64,000 nt of DNA from Acidovorax sp. Root219 (GTDB lineage: Bacteria; Pseudomonadota; Gammaproteobacteria; Burkholderiales; Burkholderiaceae_C), in NCBI RefSeq assembly GCF_001428665.1, contig NZ_LMIJ01000004.1:33756-97755 (forward strand), read 5' to 3'. This document shows, in pieces, positions 60,115 through 64,000 of this stretch (positions are counted from its first letter, which is position 1; each line of letters begins with the position of its first letter). A program made the position numbers and the translations under genes. The notes under the pieces are model-generated. The model was not told the DNA's origin and ran no database searches. It was given only the letters and a program-made list of their open reading frames with translations.

Positions 60115-61203
60115 ATGAAGACTTTTCTCAGAAACCAGCTGGAGCGCTATGCGCAGCGCCTGGGCGAGCTCGATTTCCTGCTCTCGCGCGAGGACATCAT
60201 GGGCGATATGGCCCAGTACCGCCTGCTGTCGCGCGAGCACGCCGAGGTGACACAGGTGGCGGGCCGCTATGCGCGCTACGTGCAGCGCGAGGCCGACCTG
60301 GCCGGCGCGCGCGAGATGCTGGCCGACCCCGACATGGCCGAGATGGCGCAGGAGGAGGTCACCGGCGCCGAGGCCGAGCTGCTGCAGCTGGAGGACGAGC
60401 TGCAGCGCCTGCTGCTGCCCAGGGACCCCGACGACACGCGCAATGCCTTCATGGAAATTCGCGCGGGCACGGGCGGCGACGAGTCGGCCCTGTTCGCGGG
60501 CGACCTCACGCGCATGTACTCGCGCTACGCGGCCAATGTGGGCTGGAAGGTCGAGGTGGTGAGCGAAAACGCGGCCGAGCTCGGTGGCTACAAGGAAATC
60601 GTGCTGCGCATCGAAGGCGACAACGTCTACGGCACCCTCAAGTTCGAATCCGGCGGGCATCGCGTGCAGCGCGTGCCGGCCACCGAGACACAGGGCCGCA
60701 TCCACACCAGCGCCTGCACGGTGGCCGTGATGCCCGAGCCCGACGAGACCGAGGCCATCAAGCTCAACCCGGCGGACCTGCGCATCGACACCTTCCGCGC
60801 CAGCGGCGCCGGGGGCCAGCACATCAACAAGACCGACTCGGCCGTGCGCGTGGTGCACTTGCCCACCGGCATCGTGGCCGAGTGCCAGGACGGCCGCAGC
60901 CAGCACAGCAACAAGGCCAAGGCGCTGCAGGTGCTGCAGGCGCGCATCCAGGAAAAGGAGCGCAGCGAGCGCGCCGCCAAGGAGGCCGCGCTGCGCAAGG
61001 GCCTGATCGGCAGCGGCGACCGCAGCGACCGCATCCGCACCTACAACTTCCCGCAGGGCCGGCTCACGGACCATCGCATCAACCTCACGCTGTACAAGCT
61101 GCTCTTGGTGATGGAAGGCGACCTGGCCGACGTGCTGCAGGCCATGGCGCATGCGCGCGAGGCCGAGCAGCTCGAAGAGCTGGAGATGGGAGCTGCCGCC
61201 TGA
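60115..61203 (+). CDS. prfA: Peptide chain release factor 1
   Basis: Recognises UAA and UAG stop codons and triggers peptide release; 362 residues. The anticodon-like PAT tripeptide is at 188-190 and the catalytic GGQ at 233-235, exactly the positions in E. coli RF1. The PCRF helical domain occupies about 1-110. Starts 86 bp after hemA and ends 24 bp before prmC, whose product methylates the GGQ glutamine. Confidence 0.98.
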   Translation: MKTFLRNQLERYAQRLGELDFLLSREDIMGDMAQYRLLSREHAEVTQVAGRYARYVQREADLAGAREMLADPDMAEMAQEEVTGAEAELLQLEDELQRLLLPRDPDDTRNAFMEIRAGTGGDESALFAGDLTRMYSRYAANVGWKVEVVSENAAELGGYKEIVLRIEGDNVYGTLKFESGGHRVQRVPATETQGRIHTSACTVAVMPEPDETEAIKLNPADLRIDTFRASGAGGQHINKTDSAVRVVHLPTGIVAECQDGRSQHSNKAKALQVLQARIQEKERSERAAKEAALRKGLIGSGDRSDRIRTYNFPQGRLTDHRINLTLYKLLLVMEGDLADVLQAMAHAREAEQLEELEMGAAA

Positions 61204-61227
61204 CGGCCGGCACCCGCCCTCGCCGCC

Positions 61228-62079
61228 ATGGATACCACCGCTAATCCACCCGCCACCGTGGTTGACGCCCTGGGCCAGGCCCGCACCCTGGGCTTGGCGC
61301 GCATCGACGCACAACTGCTGCTGCTGCACGTGCTGGGCCGCGCCACCACCGACCGCGCCTGGCTGTTGGCGCACGACACCGATGTGCTCGCACCGGATGC
61401 CTCGGATCGCTACCAGACCCTGTGCCTGCGCCGCGCGGCGGGCGAGCCGGTGGCCTACCTCACGGGACACAAGGAGTTCTACGGCCTGGCGTTGCAAGTG
61501 GACGCCCGCGTGCTGGACCCGCGCCCCGACACCGAAACACTGGTGGACTGGGCCCTGGAGATCATCTCCCCCATGCCCGCCCCCCGCGTGCTGGACCTGG
61601 GCACAGGCAGCGGCGCCATCGCCCTGGCACTGCAGCACCAGTGCCCGGCCGCGCGCGTGCTGGCCGTGGACGCCAGCGCCGACGCACTGGCCGTGGCGCA
61701 GGCCAATGCGCACCGCCTGGCACTGCCCGTGCAGTTTGCACAGGCCAACTGGCTGCAGGGCGTGGAAGGCCGCTTCGATGCCATCGTCTCCAACCCGCCC
61801 TACATTGCTGCCGCCGACCCACACCTGGCCGCCTTGACCCACGAGCCGCTGCAGGCCCTGGCCAGCGGCGTCGATGGGCTGGACGACATACGCACCATTG
61901 TGGTGCAATCCCCCAATCACCTTGCACCGGGGGGTTGGCTGCTGCTGGAGCATGGCCACGACCAGGCGCATGCCGTGTGCGAACTGCTGCGCGCCGAGGG
62001 GTTCGGCGAGGTGCAAAGCCGCATGGATCTGGCCGGCATAGCACGCTGCTCCGGCGGACAATGGCCGACAGTGAAATAA
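61228..62079 (+). CDS. prmC: Release factor glutamine N5-methyltransferase PrmC
   Basis: SAM-dependent enzyme modifying the GGQ Gln of release factors 1 and 2; 283 residues. N-terminal helical domain (about 1-85), SAM motif VLDLGTGSGAIALAL (near 122-136) and the substrate-binding NPPY at 189-192. Immediately downstream of prfA as in many proteobacteria (prfA-prmC/hemK). Confidence 0.96.
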   Translation: MDTTANPPATVVDALGQARTLGLARIDAQLLLLHVLGRATTDRAWLLAHDTDVLAPDASDRYQTLCLRRAAGEPVAYLTGHKEFYGLALQVDARVLDPRPDTETLVDWALEIISPMPAPRVLDLGTGSGAIALALQHQCPAARVLAVDASADALAVAQANAHRLALPVQFAQANWLQGVEGRFDAIVSNPPYIAAADPHLAALTHEPLQALASGVDGLDDIRTIVVQSPNHLAPGGWLLLEHGHDQAHAVCELLRAEGFGEVQSRMDLAGIARCSGGQWPTVK

Positions 62080-62131
62080 TCTGGTTATTGCGGGTCTCCG
62101 AGGCCCGCCAGCCCTTTCAAGGAGTATTCCC

Positions 62132-62455
62132 ATGAGCGACCCCCAGCAACGCATCGACGCCCTCGTGAAATCCAGCGACATCCTGCTGTTCATGAAGGGC
62201 AACGCCAGCTTCCCCATGTGCGGTTTTTCGGGCCGCGCGATCCAGATCCTCAAGGCCAGCGGCGTGGACCCCAAGTCCGTGGTCACGGTGAACGTGCTCG
62301 AAGACGACGAGATCCGCCAGGGCATCAAGGAATACAGCCAGTGGCCCACCATCCCGCAGCTGTACGTCAAGGGCGAGTTCATCGGCGGCTCGGACATCAT
62401 GATGGAGATGTACGAGTCGGGCGAGCTCAAGCAGGTGCTGGGCACCGGCGAGTAA
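62132..62455 (+). CDS. grxD: Monothiol glutaredoxin GrxD (Grx4 type)
   Basis: A 107-residue CGFS-type glutaredoxin that binds and transfers [2Fe-2S] clusters. The active site CGFS starts at Cys30, as in E. coli GrxD; WPTIPQLYVKGEFIGGSDIM (near 70-89) carries the cis-Pro and glutathione-binding residues. Ribosome site AAGGAG lies before the start. It follows prmC by 52 bp, which contain a short inverted repeat GCGGG/CCCGC, and is closed by a strong terminator. Confidence 0.97.
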   Translation: MSDPQQRIDALVKSSDILLFMKGNASFPMCGFSGRAIQILKASGVDPKSVVTVNVLEDDEIRQGIKEYSQWPTIPQLYVKGEFIGGSDIMMEMYESGELKQVLGTGE

Positions 62456-62483
62456 TTGCGCCCTGTCCCGGCACCTTCGGTGA

Positions 62484-62505
62484 GGCCGCCTTCGGGCGGC
62501 CTTTT
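62484..62505 (+). terminator. Intrinsic terminator after grxD
   Basis: GGCCGCC (62484-62490), a TTCG tetraloop, GGCGGCC (62495-62501) and TTTT (62502-62505): a classical rho-independent terminator 28 bp after the grxD stop. The remaining 135 bp up to 62640 should hold the promoter of the AAA+ gene; I see no certain hexamers. Confidence 0.9.
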
Positions 62506-62640
62506 GCATGGCGGCAACAAACGAAGGTAACAGCTGCGCAAAACCGGTTGCCAGGGCTTTTCCTGCGCTTGACCGGGCATGTTGTGTGCTTGAATGCTTG
62601 TGTGACGTGACGCTTTTGCAACTCACAAGGAGAGCATGCG

Positions 62641-63648
62641 ATGACCAGCCATAGCCTTGTTCCCCAAGCACCCGCCCTGCGCCTGCCGGTGGCCCAGATG
62701 CGCAATGTGTTCCACCCCGGAGATGTGGAGCGCAAGCTCTCGCGGCTGCAGGAGTCGGGTAACCAGCGCGAGTACGAAACCCTGCGCACCGTCTACGAAC
62801 GCATGCTGGAGCGCGGGCCGGAGCGCTTTCAGGTCAAGCCTTCGGGCGTGCCCGACATGGCCAGCCTCTACGATCAATTGCCCAATTTCACGGACGTGCT
62901 GGACGACGTGAAGCGCCATGTGGCCCTGGCCCAGGACAGCAGCGACGGCCTGGAGGTCACGCCCATGCTGCTGCTGGGCCCGCCGGGCATCGGCAAGACC
63001 CATTTCGCGCGCCATCTGGCCGAGTTGCTGGGCACGGGCATGAACCTCTTGCCCATGAGCTCCATGACCGCAGGCTGGCTGCTGTCGGGCTCGTCGGCCC
63101 AATGGAAAGGGGCACGCCCCGGCAAGGTCTTCGAGGCCCTGGTGGAGGGCGAGTACGCGAACCCGGTGATCGTGGTCGACGAGATTGACAAGGCCGCGTC
63201 GGACGCGCAGTACGACCCGCTGGGCGCTCTGTACAGCCTGCTCGAGCACGACACGGCGCAGAGCTTCACCGACGAGTTCGCCGAGGTGGCCATCGACGCG
63301 AGCCAGGTCATCTGGATCACCACGGCCAACGACACGCGCGGCATTCCCGACCCGATCCTCAACCGCATGAATGTGTTCGAGGTAGAAGCGCCCACGCTGG
63401 CGCAGGCGCGCACCATCGCGCGCAACCTCTACCAGGGCATACGCGCCGGGCACGACTGGGGCCGCCTGATCGACCCCGAGCCGCAGGGCGATGTGCTGGA
63501 CCTGCTGGCCACGATGCCACCGCGCGAGATGCGCCGGGCGCTGATGACCGGTTTCGGCAATGCGCGGCTGGAACGGCGCTCCACGGTGGAGGTGGCCGAT
63601 CTGCCGCGAGCCGCCGCCGGGCGTGGGCGCATCGGCTTCGTGCAGTAG
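62641..63648 (+). CDS. AAA+ ATPase related to the Lon ATPase domain
   Basis: A 335-residue protein with one AAA+ module. Walker A GPPGIGKT at 113-120, Walker B VIVVDEID at 176-183, sensor-1 WITTAND near 225-231, an Arg in the DPILNRMNVFEV finger region, and a sensor-2-like PREMRRAL near 295. It resembles the ATPase of Lon but has neither the Lon N-terminal substrate domain nor the Ser-Lys protease domain. Its first ~90 residues are charged and helical. Probably an unfoldase or remodelling factor of unknown target. Transcribed separately after the grxD terminator. Confidence 0.8.
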   Translation: MTSHSLVPQAPALRLPVAQMRNVFHPGDVERKLSRLQESGNQREYETLRTVYERMLERGPERFQVKPSGVPDMASLYDQLPNFTDVLDDVKRHVALAQDSSDGLEVTPMLLLGPPGIGKTHFARHLAELLGTGMNLLPMSSMTAGWLLSGSSAQWKGARPGKVFEALVEGEYANPVIVVDEIDKAASDAQYDPLGALYSLLEHDTAQSFTDEFAEVAIDASQVIWITTANDTRGIPDPILNRMNVFEVEAPTLAQARTIARNLYQGIRAGHDWGRLIDPEPQGDVLDLLATMPPREMRRALMTGFGNARLERRSTVEVADLPRAAAGRGRIGFVQ

Positions 63649-63763
63649 GCGGGCCAGGCCGCAGTCCCGCAGCGGTAGCGCGCCAAAGGGCGCCGTGGTG
63701 CATCGGGCAGGCAGATACACTCTGTAGCCCGGTGTGCCGCAGCGCCACGTTCTGTCGCTCTTC

Positions 63764-64000
63764 ATGTCCCTGACCCAAAGCTTTTTCGTGATCGGGCTGC
63801 TGATTGCAGCCAGCGCCTTCTTTTCCATGGCCGAAATTTCGCTCGCGGCCGCGCGCCGCCTGCGCCTGCGCCAGATGGCGGACGAAGGCGACGCGCGCGC
63901 CGATCGCGTGCTGCGCATGCAGGAGCAGCCGGGCGACTATTTCACGGTGGTGCAGGTCGGGCAGAACGCAGTGGCCATCCTCGGCGGTATCGTCGGCGAG
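63764..64000 (+). CDS. CNNM/CorC-type transporter, 5' part (HlyC/CorC family)
   Basis: Only the first 79 codons are in the window; the gene runs off the right end. The start MSLTQSFFVIGLLIAASAFFSMAEISLAAARR shows the first span plus the AEISL motif of the DUF21 (CNNM) membrane domain, and VVQVGQNAVAILGGIVGE is the start of the next conserved span. This is the pattern of YtfL/PaeA-like (UPF0053) proteins, inner-membrane exporters for cations or polyamines in studied members. The specific substrate cannot be judged here. The 115 bp before it hold no clear signal. Confidence 0.85.
   Translation, partial: MSLTQSFFVIGLLIAASAFFSMAEISLAAARRLRLRQMADEGDARADRVLRMQEQPGDYFTVVQVGQNAVAILGGIVGE

Noticed and set aside
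59623-62580. Long minus-strand open frame (about 985 codons)
   Set aside because: Covers hemA end, prfA, prmC and grxD, all unambiguous on the plus strand. No domain is recognisable in the shadow.

Overview
This window is chromosomal DNA from a GC-rich betaproteobacterium, most likely family Comamonadaceae (Acidovorax/Comamonas-like). The evidence is the gene order and protein types: Bug/TctC solute-binding protein, HIT-DUF971-ubiE-Tim44-ubiJ-ubiB, fmdB-DUF502-aspS, hemA-prfA-prmC-grxD, plus the high-GC codon use. I see no rRNA, tRNA, insertion sequence, prophage or CRISPR array. Coding density is very high; the longest stretch without a gene is about 300 bp (50413-50713).

Layout. 1-1.0 kb: pth facing a YfhL-type ferredoxin. 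1.2-10.2 kb: a dipeptide/oligopeptide-type ABC importer (dppBCDF plus a binding protein), followed by an amidase, an unknown protein and a TTC38-like TPR protein. 10.4-14.4 kb: a red-light cassette of heme oxygenase (makes biliverdin), bacteriophytochrome kinase, single-domain response regulator and a degenerate kinase that looks like a histidine phosphotransferase. 14.5-20.6 kb (minus strand): histidine phosphatase, small secreted protein, DUF429, EamA permease, a BLUF blue-light sensor tightly coupled to a GTP cyclohydrolase I, and a ClsB/YbhP pair. 20.7-22.5 kb: receiver-TPR protein. 22.5-31.1 kb: a seven-gene minus-strand homoprotocatechuate meta-cleavage operon (FAD oxidoreductase, hpaE, hpaD, hpaG-like, tctC, hpaH, hpaI) with a divergent LysR regulator. 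31.1-38.3 kb (minus): nudB, a large cytoplasmic tandem Cache-like/CheW protein and a lipoprotein sitting between nudB and aspS, then DUF502 and fmdB. 38.4-49.1 kb (minus): Na+/solute symporter, ubiB, ubiJ, Tim44-like, ubiE, DUF971, HIT, and a 1304-aa flavin/iron-sulfur dehydrogenase. 49.2-55.7 kb: serA divergent from the ugpB-A-E-C-Q glycerol-3-phosphate/glycerophosphodiester uptake operon, with a Pho-box-like site between them. 55.8-64 kb: large MscS-family channel, small membrane protein, hemA-prfA-prmC-grxD, an AAA+ ATPase and the start of a CNNM/CorC-type transporter.

How genes work together. BphO supplies the chromophore for BphP, which is placed to signal to the adjacent receiver; the fourth gene may relay phosphate onward. 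The catabolic operon converts homoprotocatechuate-type catechols to pyruvate and succinic semialdehyde. The ugp genes import and cleave phosphodiesters under likely phosphate control. ubiE, ubiJ and ubiB belong to one ubiquinone pathway, and prfA and prmC are a release factor and its methylase.

Most promising unusual items: the pseudo-kinase of the phytochrome cassette; the soluble double-Cache-like/CheW protein; the BLUF-FolE pair; the clustered operators between serA and ugpB; and a hemA promoter placed so close to the ATG that the mRNA should be leaderless or nearly so. All functional calls rest on reading the sequence and recognising families; no database search was run.
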